From the NCBI GenBank assembly GCA_002887195.1, contig PJAB01000541.1, forward strand, positions 1 through 24,393: a stretch of DNA of 24,393 nucleotides, in the 5' to 3' direction. Each line of letters starts with the position of its first letter. Within the stretch, counting starts at the first letter, position 1. The translations under genes and the position numbers were made by a program. Below the pieces are notes generated by a model. It was given only the letters and a program-made list of their open reading frames with translations. It was not told the origin of the DNA and searched no databases. The stretch is from Chrysochromulina parva (Eukaryota > Haptophyta > Prymnesiales > Chrysochromulinaceae). Shown here piece by piece: positions 1 to 7,964 of the stretch.

Positions 1-62
1 CGGGGACCCCTGGACCCCCTATTATCACAGCCATACTCGATCAGCCGCCGGGCCGGGCCGCT
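1..62 (-). repeat. Arm A of a dispersed inverted repeat
   Basis: The first 62 bases match the reverse complement of 21099-21164. The first 18 bases are identical, followed by shared blocks through an ATACTCGATCAGCCGCC core and a GGGCCGGGCCGCT end. The differences are a few single-base changes or indels and a 6-bp insertion (creating GCGGCCGC) in the other copy. Similarity stops at about 62 on the inner side. The outer side is cut by the window edge, so the full length of the element is unknown. It may be the end of a transposable element or an interspersed repeat. Confidence 0.75.
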
Positions 63-688
63 GAACGCTTAGCCCCGCCCGGTCGCCTTTAGCGCGTCCT
101 TGATAAGGCGCATCTTCATACTCAGAGGGTGTGTGAACTATTCCGGAGAAATTCCAAACCAAAGTCGTCACACTCAGTGCACCACAAACAGCGCCGGCTT
201 GCACTGTGTCTGTACAAGTGTACATGTAACCGGATACGTATTGTTTAGATTTGAACACGACGTCGTGTTCCCCCGTGTGTGCATGGAACACAATAAGCCT
301 GACGCGTGACGGGTGACGGCAGATACTTGTAACCGACTCGAGCGAGGCGCCACGGCCAGGCCGCAGGCGCCAACAGGCGCGTCGGTCCGCGGGGCGGCGC
401 GGCTGGTGCTTGCTTCGCGTGTGTCAGCGCGAGGAAAAAGCATTTATCATTTAACGAATGTCCCTGTCTCAGCTCTCAGGTCACGCGCGGCCTCGGTCGC
501 GCGGGGTGAAACTGAAAGGTGCTGCGATCATCTTTCAAGTTAGTCGGTATAATCGAGTAGTCCCGCAGTCCCTATGAGCACGAATGACCGAATGAGGGAA
601 ATGCCTGGCCAAGAAACTGTGGTCGAAACTGTAGGACCGTATTGTTGGATTTAGTTCAAAAACAGGTTTTCAAGAGCTACGAATTCGT
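63..688. other. Non-coding stretch downstream of the SseB-like gene
   Basis: Only short overlapping frames of fewer than 90 codons occur on both strands, and none has a recognisable motif. The stretch lies 3' of the minus-strand gene that ends at 689 and probably includes its 3' untranslated region. I see no RNA gene or clear polyadenylation signal. Confidence 0.5.
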
Positions 689-1408
689 TTAAGCGCGCCC
701 CATATCGCACACAGCGCGCGCCACCTCATTGGCGAACGCGATCGGCGGGGTTGGACCCGCCGGGTTGAAAACGACGCCGTCGAGCATCGTGCCCTGGTCG
801 AGAATATACTGAAAGAGCTCTTGACCCGCCAGCCGCATCGAGACGTGCTCGCTCGGCTTGCTCGCCGCCGCCACAAACGCTTGGAGGGCATCCTGTGTCG
901 TGAACGCTGCCACAAGGCGCCGGCCTCCATCCACATCCGGCACGAGGGCCATGCGGAGTGAGGAAGAGTCGCCCGTTGCCTGCGCGCACAATACGAAGAA
1001 CGCGCCCGTTCGAAGACGTGAAAAGGGTTCGGAAACCTCGAGCGGCGAGCCATCATGCAGCCTCTGCAGCAGCGCCTCGACCACAGTGGATTGCACGAAC
1101 GTAGCAAGCAGAGAGGTCTCAGTGGCGTCCAAGACCAGAGGTGCTACGTCTGCTTCGTAGTGAAATCGAATCGATGATGTTTGTGCGGCTGCCGCCGCGA
1201 GCGCTATCCCGTTTACGGGCTTCAGCATTGACTCGGATGGGGCGGCTGCACCGCAGTACACTTGGCAGTCGACCAACTCACCATGCTCGTCCACATCCGC
1301 GTACCACTCGCCGTGCGCCACGATTTGGCGGCAGAGCGCTCCCAATGGGATCGACTGGTCCGATGCGCGAGCGTCGGCGCAGCGTGCGAGCCACTCCGCA
1401 ATCGACAT
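689..1408 (-). CDS. SseB N-terminal-domain-like protein, 239 aa
   Basis: The C-terminal half (about residues 145-235) resembles the SseB N-terminal domain. A strand ending in DGGRRLVAAFT (159-169) is followed by a helix (TTQDALQAFVAA type), then AGQELFQYIL (194-203) and the diagnostic LDGVVFNPAGP (209-219). In bacteria this domain is found in proteins related to the enhancer-of-serine-sensitivity protein, and its biochemical role is poorly defined. Residues 1-140 are not recognised. No signal peptide or membrane segment is visible, so a cytosolic or nuclear protein is likely. The ATG at 1408 is chosen because the frame closes soon upstream and a TATA-like box lies 53 bp further up. No intron is evident. 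The domain call is fairly good, but the cellular function is unknown. Confidence 0.75.
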   Translation of the reverse strand: MSIAEWLARCADARASDQSIPLGALCRQIVAHGEWYADVDEHGELVDCQVYCGAAAPSESMLKPVNGIALAAAAAQTSSIRFHYEADVAPLVLDATETSLLATFVQSTVVEALLQRLHDGSPLEVSEPFSRLRTGAFFVLCAQATGDSSSLRMALVPDVDGGRRLVAAFTTQDALQAFVAAASKPSEHVSMRLAGQELFQYILDQGTMLDGVVFNPAGPTPPIAFANEVARAVCDMGRA

Positions 1409-1845
1409 GCCGCGCGCGACCGTTGCAGCGACTCACATAAAAAAGCGCCCGACACGGCGGCCTTTTTATAACCAAGGGCTGTGAAAAACAACGTGCACGA
1501 CGCCCCCGCGGAGGCGGCGGGCGAGCGACCCGCCCCACGACCGCACGCACTCGAGCGCCGGGGCCGTTCGTTGTTGAAAAGGGGTCGTTATTTGCGGTCA
1601 TCATTCTTATGCCTCTTATCGGATCGTTCCCTCGGGTGTGGTGATTAGTGTGGTGAGATAAGTACCAACATAAGGAGATCTTCACCGCGCATACAGCAGT
1701 ACAGAGATGTGCTATACGCATGATATGAGTGGTGAAGTTGTATGATTGTAACGTACTACTGTAGATCCATCGCGACGATCGACGGTGACCGCGTGCGCGA
1801 GATCGGGCGCGAGATCGGCCCACGCACGCCGCAAGCGAGACGTGC
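1409..1845. other. Spacer between two tandem minus-strand genes
   Basis: This stretch holds the promoter of the SseB-like gene (TATA-like box at 1461-1470) and the 3' flank of the PDI-like gene ending at 1846. Frames here are short and unrecognised, and no repeat or RNA is seen. Confidence 0.5.
1461..1470 (-). promoter_or_regulatory. TATA-like box for the SseB-like gene
   Basis: Read on the minus strand this is TATAAAAAGG, 53-62 bp upstream of the ATG at 1408. Transcription starting about 30 bp downstream of the box would leave a short leader of about 25-30 bases. This is the best TATA-like element beside a gene start in the window. Confidence 0.5.
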
Positions 1846-3294
1846 TCACGCCAATTTCTTGAGCTTCTGGCCCGTGTGGTAGACGACGTTGTCCAGCAGA
1901 CCTACAACGGTGTAGATGCCGCCTATGACGGCGCATATCTTTGTGACAAAGGAGGAGAAGCTCTGTGTCTCCTCTTGCACGACGACCATGACCGGCGAGA
2001 TGTCGTAGTGGAAGGCCGCGTTGGGCACCAGATCGGTGTCGACGTACGCGTCCGCCTTGCCCTCATACCATTCTAGCTTGCGTGGCTGGTACTCATTGTA
2101 GTTAGCCTTGTAGAGGTACGTGTGTTGCCGCTCGCCGTCGAGGAACTGGTACTGGAAGGGCACCACCTTGAGGTAATGCTTGAGCGTGGCCAGCTCCTGG
2201 TGCATCCCGTACGAGGCGCTCAGCAGCCCCGAGCGCTGCTCGAGCGGCAGCACGTGCCGCAGTCGGAACGTCTCCTTCAGCGAGGAGAAGATTAACTTGT
2301 CAACGTGGTGCGTCACGTTCATCGTGCGCATGTTGAACGAGTGCTCGGGCGAGGCGGCGGAGATGCGCAGGTTGCCCGGCACGCGCGAGATGCGCACCGA
2401 GCCGGTCAGCATGCACCCTTCGCCCTCGCCCACGCTCGCCTCGACGTGCTGGCCCGCGATCTGTGCGGTACCTAGTCCGCCGCTCGACTTTGCGCGCGGC
2501 AGGCTGGTCTCGATGAACTCAATAAAGGCGTTCGAGTCGCGGTCGCCAAGGTAGTTCTCGTGCGCGTGCAGCGCCTTATGTCGGTAGACGCGGATCGTCG
2601 GGAACGCGTGGATGTGCTGCGTCTGGCATAGGCTGTGCGCGTTGGCGGCGGTGCAGTCGACCTTTGCGACGCGAACCCGCGACGCAAACGGCTTTCCCCT
2701 AAGTTCATTGTGCGTCTTGATCCAGATGGGCTCGAGGCGCTGCGACCACGGGCACCATGGCGCGCCAAAGGCCAGCAGCACGAGCTCAAAGTGGCTCACG
2801 AAGGTCTCAAAGTTGTCCGCGTTGAGCTGCGCAGGCCCGTCATCCTTGCCGAGCGCCTTGAGCATCTCCTCCTCGTCGACTTCGATCTTTTCGTGCTTGA
2901 CCGCCCGTGGCGCATCGACGTGGAACTCTTCCTTGTGGCCAGTGCCGGGAGCGACGCGCACTTTGAGCACATCGCTCGAGAGGTTGGTCAGCGCGGTACC
3001 CATAACGTCGAAGAGGTCGACGCTCGCAAAACGGCATGGCAGCCGCTCCATGGTGATGTTGAAGAAGAGCCTCATTGTCGTGTCGCCCGTGTCGTCGAGC
3101 GCGACGTCGGTACTCGTCGTCATCTTGAGGTATTCCGCGATGTTGGAGACGAACAGGTAGGTCATCAGCCCGGCACACACAAGAGAGAGCGCGCCACCAA
3201 GCCTCGTCGCGTCGGTAAGGTCGTTCGGCACCTTTGGGTACAGGTGGAGCTGCTGCAGAAAAGAGTTCCTTTTGGACGGAGAGAGCGCTGCCAT
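1846..3294 (-). CDS. PDI-C/PDIL5-3/5-4-type protein: ERGIC-N, thioredoxin, ERGIC-C; 482 aa
   Basis: This is a full-length member of the plant/algal PDI family in which a thioredoxin domain sits between the two halves of an ERGIC/Erv41-Erv46-like cargo receptor. A hydrophobic segment at about 33-52 (GGALSLVCAGLMTYLFVSNI) follows the N-terminal FLQQLHLYPKVP motif. The thioredoxin core has LLAFGAPWCPWSQRLEPIW at about 173-191, with CPWS (181-184) in place of CxxC. One redox cysteine is therefore missing, as in plant relatives that carry a CxWS-type site. The ERGIC-C part ends with YDISPVMVVV and a second membrane segment (about 445-470). The last residues, KKLA, form a KKxx di-lysine retrieval signal, predicting cycling between ER and Golgi with both termini cytosolic. 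The likely role is cargo folding or selection in COPII/COPI traffic. There is no intron. Confidence 0.9.
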   Translation of the reverse strand: MAALSPSKRNSFLQQLHLYPKVPNDLTDATRLGGALSLVCAGLMTYLFVSNIAEYLKMTTSTDVALDDTGDTTMRLFFNITMERLPCRFASVDLFDVMGTALTNLSSDVLKVRVAPGTGHKEEFHVDAPRAVKHEKIEVDEEEMLKALGKDDGPAQLNADNFETFVSHFELVLLAFGAPWCPWSQRLEPIWIKTHNELRGKPFASRVRVAKVDCTAANAHSLCQTQHIHAFPTIRVYRHKALHAHENYLGDRDSNAFIEFIETSLPRAKSSGGLGTAQIAGQHVEASVGEGEGCMLTGSVRISRVPGNLRISAASPEHSFNMRTMNVTHHVDKLIFSSLKETFRLRHVLPLEQRSGLLSASYGMHQELATLKHYLKVVPFQYQFLDGERQHTYLYKANYNEYQPRKLEWYEGKADAYVDTDLVPNAAFHYDISPVMVVVQEETQSFSSFVTKICAVIGGIYTVVGLLDNVVYHTGQKLKKLA

Positions 3295-5067
3295 TGGTGG
3301 TCGACAAGGCCCGCCACTGCGCTGAGGATGGCGTCAGGCAGGCGCTGCCCGGCCGAGCGCTCGACGGTGGACCCAAGGCTTGGTGCCGATGCAATCGTGT
3401 GTGCTGAGGTGGCAGAAGTTCGGAGGTGTGACTGTGATGGGATTCGGGCGCATGCATTCGGGAATGTGGGGAGAGGGGGAAGCGGGGAGAGGCAGATCTG
3501 GTTCTTCGGGTCGTGTGGATTGTGCGTGTGGGTTATGTGACGGGCGCGATTGTGGCTGCACACCTGAGTCTCTTGTCGGGCCGTGCGGATTCTGCTGTCC
3601 TCGGGTGCAATATGCCACACGGCTGTGCCACCCGTTGGACGTGAGTGTGGCCGCTGCCACTGCCGCTGCTCCTGCTGCTTCAGCCTCCGCAGCTGCCGAA
3701 ACACAAGCTTCTGCCGCATGCACTACGTAGTAGGCGTACATCTTGACATCTTGCGATCTTGGTGCCCGGAGAAGCCCGGAGCGATGGAGGCGGGTGAGCG
3801 GTGAGCCTCTCGTGTGGCCCCCATGTGAGGCCAGATCCACAGAGCGCGCGCCAGCCCCCCTCCGAGCCCCAATACACTCCCCGGCACACTCCCCTTGGCG
3901 CGTGGCAGCTCGCTAGCGTGCAGCAGCACGCGCGTGGGCGGAATAAGCCAGGCGGCAGCTCTGACTCAGCTTTGCTGACGGCCCCCTTGTGAGCGAAGCC
4001 GCCCATCAGGCAGTGCGGTCACCGGACGAGGCCCTTGGCGTACCTTTGAAGGATGACCGTCTTGGCGTCATAGGTGGCCGGAGGCTTGGCCAACAGCTGT
4101 GGATTCGCGTGCCGCTGCAACGCGGCGACCAGACGGCCACTGTCTGCGCGATGCATCCTCGGCTGAGACGGACGCCGGCAAGCTGGCAAGCTTGGCGGGC
4201 CTCGCAAAAAGGGCCACCTCCAATCGCAGCCAGCGTGCGAGCCTGCCCAGTTATTGGCCCCGAGAGCGCTGCCGGCGGGCATCAGCGCCGCCACAGTTGC
4301 CGCCACCGCCAGCGCCGCCTCCAACTCAGCCGGAGATTAGCCGGAGTTAGACAGGCGTCCTGCCGTCCACCGCATGATGAACGACCTGCACACGACCAGG
4401 CATGCAGTGATGCAGAGACCGTCAAGCAGACAAGACGGTCCACGAGGACCTGATTGTATAAAAATGTTGGAGACGTCCACTCTCAAATCCTGGTGGTAAT
4501 CGCGATCCCACCAGGACGTGCTCTGGCACCAAGCTGTCCCAATTGGCACCCGCCGACCCGCACTCCGAACCGCCGTCGTCATGCGACAGTGTTGAGGGGT
4601 ATTTTGTGTTCCCTGGTGGGGGCGACACGCCATTGGGCGCGTGGGTGTGCAGGAGAGGAAGCCGAGAGGAAGCCGCCAAGCACATCGCCTCCACGTCCGT
4701 GCCTTCGTGCCTTGATGGCCTCGATCAAGGTGACCTCGGGGGAGGTCGAGCTTGCCCGGGAATCATGATCACGAAGCCAGTACGGTGAAGCGTGCTCATT
4801 GGTGAAGTTGGCCAATTGTTCTCGCTGTCCTCGTCCTCCTCTTTGTCCTCTTATTGCTCATGAAGTCGACTCGACGTGCTCGACCTCGACTCCTCGTCGG
4901 CCTCAATGAGACACCGGACTGGCGTACAAAAGAATGCAGAATCGTATCCACTAGCTTGAGGACCCCTGGTCCCTCTGATCGCCACAACTTGTTCAACCTG
5001 ACTTTTGTTTACGGTACGTTCACTTACCATAAATGGTACGGACCCGCCCGTCCGTGTTAGCCATCAC
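3295..5067. other. 1.8-kb stretch without a supported gene
   Basis: Frames on both strands are short and overlap each other, and I recognise none. The Ala-rich stretch encoded near 3640-3720 and the minus-strand hydrophobic run near 4260-4320 come from GC-rich triplet runs. A perfect 10-bp palindrome ACTACGTAGT lies at 3722-3731, and a TATAAAAA run at 4456-4463 (+) has no obvious gene just downstream. The right end (4806-5013) may hold an upstream exon of the glycosyltransferase, described separately. The left end should contain the PDI-like gene's promoter. Confidence 0.4.
4806..5013 (+). other. Possible upstream exon encoding a signal anchor for the glycosyltransferase
   Basis: From 4806 one plus-strand frame is open and reads a very hydrophobic run (PIVLAVLVLLFVLLLLM, about 4812-4862) followed by basic residues (KSTRRARPR). 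This is the layout of a type II Golgi signal anchor. A GTACGT donor-like site follows at 5014. Against this, a stop lies just upstream at 4803 with no ATG before the hydrophobic run. The frame also differs from the downstream gene, and simple GT-AG joins I tried do not restore it. The run is pyrimidine-rich and could instead be part of an intron. It is only a candidate. Confidence 0.25.
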
Positions 5068-7449
5068 ATGCAGGCACATGTATCGGTCGCAATTGACGCG
5101 AGCGGCTCCACCGATAATGCGCCGGTCCCGGCTTTTGAGCTAACGAGCAACGAGGGCGTGCCGCTGGCCGCGCTGCCGCACCTCACCGCGCTCGGCGAGC
5201 GCTGTCAGGTGTACATGCGGCGCGCGCTAGCCGAGCAGGCTGATCCGCGGGCGCACCTCTCGCTCTATCCAGATCCGTTGCAGGGCGTGAGTATCGCGCC
5301 ACGGCCGCGGGCCGACGATGTGCGGCTCGTCTTCTTTGTGCTCGCTTCGCGGCCGAGTGCGCCAGCGCTCGTGTCCCGCCTCGTGCGCGCTCTCTACAGC
5401 CCGGTTCACCTCTTCCTCGTCCACGTCGACCTCAAGGCGAACGCCTCCGTGCACGAGGCGCTCGTTTCATACGCGAGTACGCTTGCCAATGTGCATGTGC
5501 TCAAGACACGGCGGCTCGTGCAGTGGGGTGGCTTCTCGATGGTGACAGCGATGCTGGATGCCATGGCTTCGTTCGTCCAGCGCGTGGACTTCGACTTTTT
5601 CATCAACCTGTCCGACAGCGAGTTGCCCCTGCGCACGAGCGAAGAGCTCACCGCCTTTCTCGGGCGCTTCAAAGGCCGCGCGTTTGTGCACGTCGACCCG
5701 CCGCCATCCGCTGCGGGCCGAAGGGGTGAAGGAGGCGACGCTGCGACGTCAGCAGCGGCGGCGGCGGCGGCGGCAGCAGCTGCAACGGTTGCGCCCCGCT
5801 TGGAGGACGACGTCGAGCTCGACCAGTTCCCATCCCCATCCCCTTTGCAGCGCCGCCGCCGCGCCTTTTGGGGCGGCGCCTTGCGTCGGCACTCCGTCAT
5901 AGAGTGCGGTGGTTTCGGATTCGTCAGTGTCAATTCGAGCGCCAACTCGAGCCTGACGCGCCGCTCGCCCGGTCCGGCTTGCTGTTACGGCCAGTCGGGC
6001 CCGCTGCTCCATGCGGCGGTGCCCTTTGCAGCGCCCGAGCCGCCCCGGCCGTCCTATGGCGAGTTCCGCGGCACGCAGTGGGCCATTCTACCGGCGAGCC
6101 TCTGCAGGTACCTGATTGCGACTGATTGCGGTTGATTGCGGTTGATTGCGGTTGATTGCGGCTGATTGCGGCTGATTGCGGCTGATTGCGACTGTGTGCG
6201 GCTCCTGCCGGCGAGCCTCTGCAGGTACCTGCTCACGGATGCGCACGCGTTGCAGTGGGCGCGCGTCTTCGAGCGTCGGCTGCTCGCGGACGAGTGGTAC
6301 CTACCCACGGTGCTCATGCACTCGCCCTTCCGGCGCACGGCGATCGATCTGCCCCTGCGCTACGAGATGTGGCCGGAGAATGAGGCGGGTGCGCGTGCGC
6401 GCTACTGGGCGTCCCTGCCCGAGGCGGAGTGGGGGGGCGCCATGTTGCTCGATGGGAAGGCGCTGGCGGCCGCGCAGCGTTCGCCCGCGCTCTTCGCCAA
6501 GAAGGTGCTGCCTTCGCACGAGCCCACACTGCTGCGCCGACACGACGCGTGGATGGCGCGCAAGCTCAGCGGGGAGCCTGAGCCGCAGCAGCCGCCGATC
6601 GCCTCGCCACACCTTCGGGCGGACCCGACGCTCGACAGCTTCGGGATGCCCGCGCTTGGCGGCGAGGCGGCGGCTGACGACGGCGAGGCGCCATCCCGAG
6701 CACCCGACCCGGACGTGCCGCCCGAGTCCGAGGAGGAGCAGCGGCAGCAGCGGCAGCAGCGGCAGCAGCGGCAGCAGCGGCAGCTCACGGCGTCGCTAGA
6801 TGCGCCTTCGCGGCGGCGGCGAGGGCGGCGTCGGCGTGTCGCGTCGCTGGTGTTCACCGACGGCTCCTCGTGCTCATGCGCCCCCGAGTGCCGGCCGATC
6901 AAGGCTCCTTGGGCGGCGAGCCCGGAGGATGCCGCCGAGCTGACCGGCATGCCGTTCGGGTCCGGCGATGCTACCGGCGATGCTACCGGCACGCCGTTGG
7001 GGTCCGGCGAAGCTACCAGTACCTGCTGCATGCACGCCGCCGATGGCAGGGCAGCATTGTGCGCGGGGGGCAGTGGGGACGATTTGGGATCGGACTTGAG
7101 AGTGTCCGGTTTGGACATGGCCGCGTTACCGCTGGCCCTCCGCCCATGCCCGCAGCCGCGGCTAGGGGGTAGCGGCTTCAGCTCGGGCGGAGGCCAGCCC
7201 GTTCAAGCCCTCTTCCTCAATAGGTCCCCCTACCCGGTGCGCGTCCTACACGTCGACAGCACAGGGGCTGAGCAGGCACTGCTCTCGCTGCGCCCGGCCG
7301 AGCACGCCGAGGTGGACACGGACAGCCTGCAGGCGTGGCGTGTCCGCACGCTCGGAGGCTCGTTGCTTGTGGAGCTCGATACGACGCCGCGAGTCGACGA
7401 CGCATCAGGGATGGCTGCCATACACATTGAAGATTGCTTAGGGGCGTGA
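5068..7449 (+). CDS. GT14 (core-2/I-branching/xylosyltransferase-like) glycosyltransferase with C-terminal VHL-beta-like domain; join(5068..6107,6225..7449), about 754 aa
   Basis: The N-terminal part carries the GT14 signature: LFLVHVDLKA (115-124), a WGGFS motif (153-157) and FINLSDSELPLRT (178-190). Members transfer sugars from UDP-donors in the Golgi lumen. Without splicing the frame stops at 6133-6135. Removing 6108-6224 joins the two halves seamlessly, giving ...LCRYLLTDAHALQWARVF. Variable inserts follow: an Ala run (about 229-239), a QQR run (DNA 6738-6784) and a Cys/Gly-rich linker. The C-terminus (about 673-735, starting ALFLNRSPYPVRVLHVDS) resembles the beta domain of VHL. ATG 5068 is the first ATG in the frame, but it gives no signal anchor. 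A GT14 enzyme normally has one, so an earlier exon may be missing. It converges on IFT81. GT14 call strong, VHL-like call moderate. Confidence 0.8.
6108..6224 (+). other. 117-bp GT-AG intron made largely of 10-bp tandem repeats
   Basis: The intron starts GTACCTGATT after CTCTGCAG and ends CCTCTGCAG before GTACCTGCTC. It contains an in-frame TGA (6133-6135), and its removal restores the glycosyltransferase frame. A 24-bp direct repeat spans both splice junctions (6091-6114 and 6208-6231), so donor and acceptor copies are the same sequence, offset by exactly 117 bp. The interior is nine 10-bp units, each carrying CTGAT or TTGAT, which resembles a branch-point motif. The length is a multiple of 3. 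Retention would truncate the enzyme. Confidence 0.75.
6111..6200 (+). repeat. 10-bp tandem repeat, nine units, consensus GYTGATTGCG
   Basis: Nine contiguous decamers occupy 6111-6200. The seven inner units (6121-6190) differ only at positions 1-3 (ACTGATTGCG, GTTGATTGCG, GCTGATTGCG), and the last unit (ACTGTGTGCG) is degenerate. They fill most of the intron. Confidence 0.9.
6738..6784 (+). repeat. 9-bp coding repeat (CAGCGGCAG)n
   Basis: About five copies of a 9-bp unit encode a Gln-Arg-Gln run in the linker between the catalytic and VHL-like regions of the glycosyltransferase. It is probably a length-variable, disordered spacer. Confidence 0.85.
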
Positions 7450-7964
7450 AACCACCGGCACCACCCACGGTGGGCGGTGCTCCAAAAGACCTCCCTATAC
7501 AAGCGCTACCGTCGCGCACGCGGCACGGGCTCACGACGGCGGGCTCAGGGGCGGCGCGCACACCGACGCGCGACGGCGTGGGCGACGCCGGACGCGCCTA
7601 GCCTGCAAGCGTGGTAGGACCCGCCCGCGCCGCCCCGCAACGCGCAAGGCCCTACCGCCTAGCGGCTACCAGCGCGCTGGAGGCGGGACCCCGGGAGCGG
7701 CCAGGCCCCGCCCCCCCCGGGGCCGACGGCCGGGCCGTTGCGTTGGGGGGATAGTTACAAAATGTAAAGTTGAGTACGAATCGTTTTAGGATTGCGAGGA
7801 TATACAGACGAAAGTCAGAGCAGACGAAAGTATAAACAAGCGCACCTGTGCATCACGGCACGCGCTGTCAGCCCAGCTCAAGGCCCGGCGCGGGGTCCTT
7901 CGCGTCGGAAGCCACGGCCGGAAGCGACTTCAGAGCGAACCGAAGCACGTGCCTACCGCCGCAC
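7450..7964. other. Convergent 3' region between the glycosyltransferase and IFT81
   Basis: This stretch holds the 3' ends of two converging genes. It contains a very GC-rich block with strong palindromes (7669-7724), then an AT-richer piece with TGTAA on the plus strand (about 7762) and TTACA (TGTAA on the minus strand) just before it. TGTAA is the polyadenylation signal in green algae. Its use here is unproven. Confidence 0.4.
7669..7724. repeat. GC palindrome cluster
   Basis: A perfect 12-bp palindrome CCAGCGCGCTGG lies at 7669-7680. It is followed by a hairpin with perfect 7-bp arms, GGCCCCG (7704-7710) and CGGGGCC (7718-7724), around seven C residues. It lies between two converging genes, so a role in transcript ending is possible but not shown. 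Confidence 0.5.

Noticed and set aside
2635..3540. 301-codon antisense frame over the PDI-like gene
   Set aside because: It is a shadow of a well-supported gene and ends in low-complexity sequence.
3989..4453. Overlapping frames on both strands around 4.0-4.4 kb, one starting with a hydrophobic Ala/Val run
   Set aside because: They have no ATG in a sensible place, no domain and no clear splice partners.
4958..4978. Third copy of the dispersed repeat (GAGGACCCCTGGTCCCTC)
   Set aside because: Only about 15 of 18 bases match and the rest of the element is absent, so chance is likely.
6133..6135. In-frame TGA making the glycosyltransferase a pseudogene or two genes
   Set aside because: A GT-AG intron flanked by identical exon sequence removes the stop and joins the two halves in frame across conserved-looking sequence.
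6111..6200. Tandem repeat read as a CRISPR array
   Set aside because: Units are 10 bp, contiguous and without spacers, inside a eukaryotic gene.
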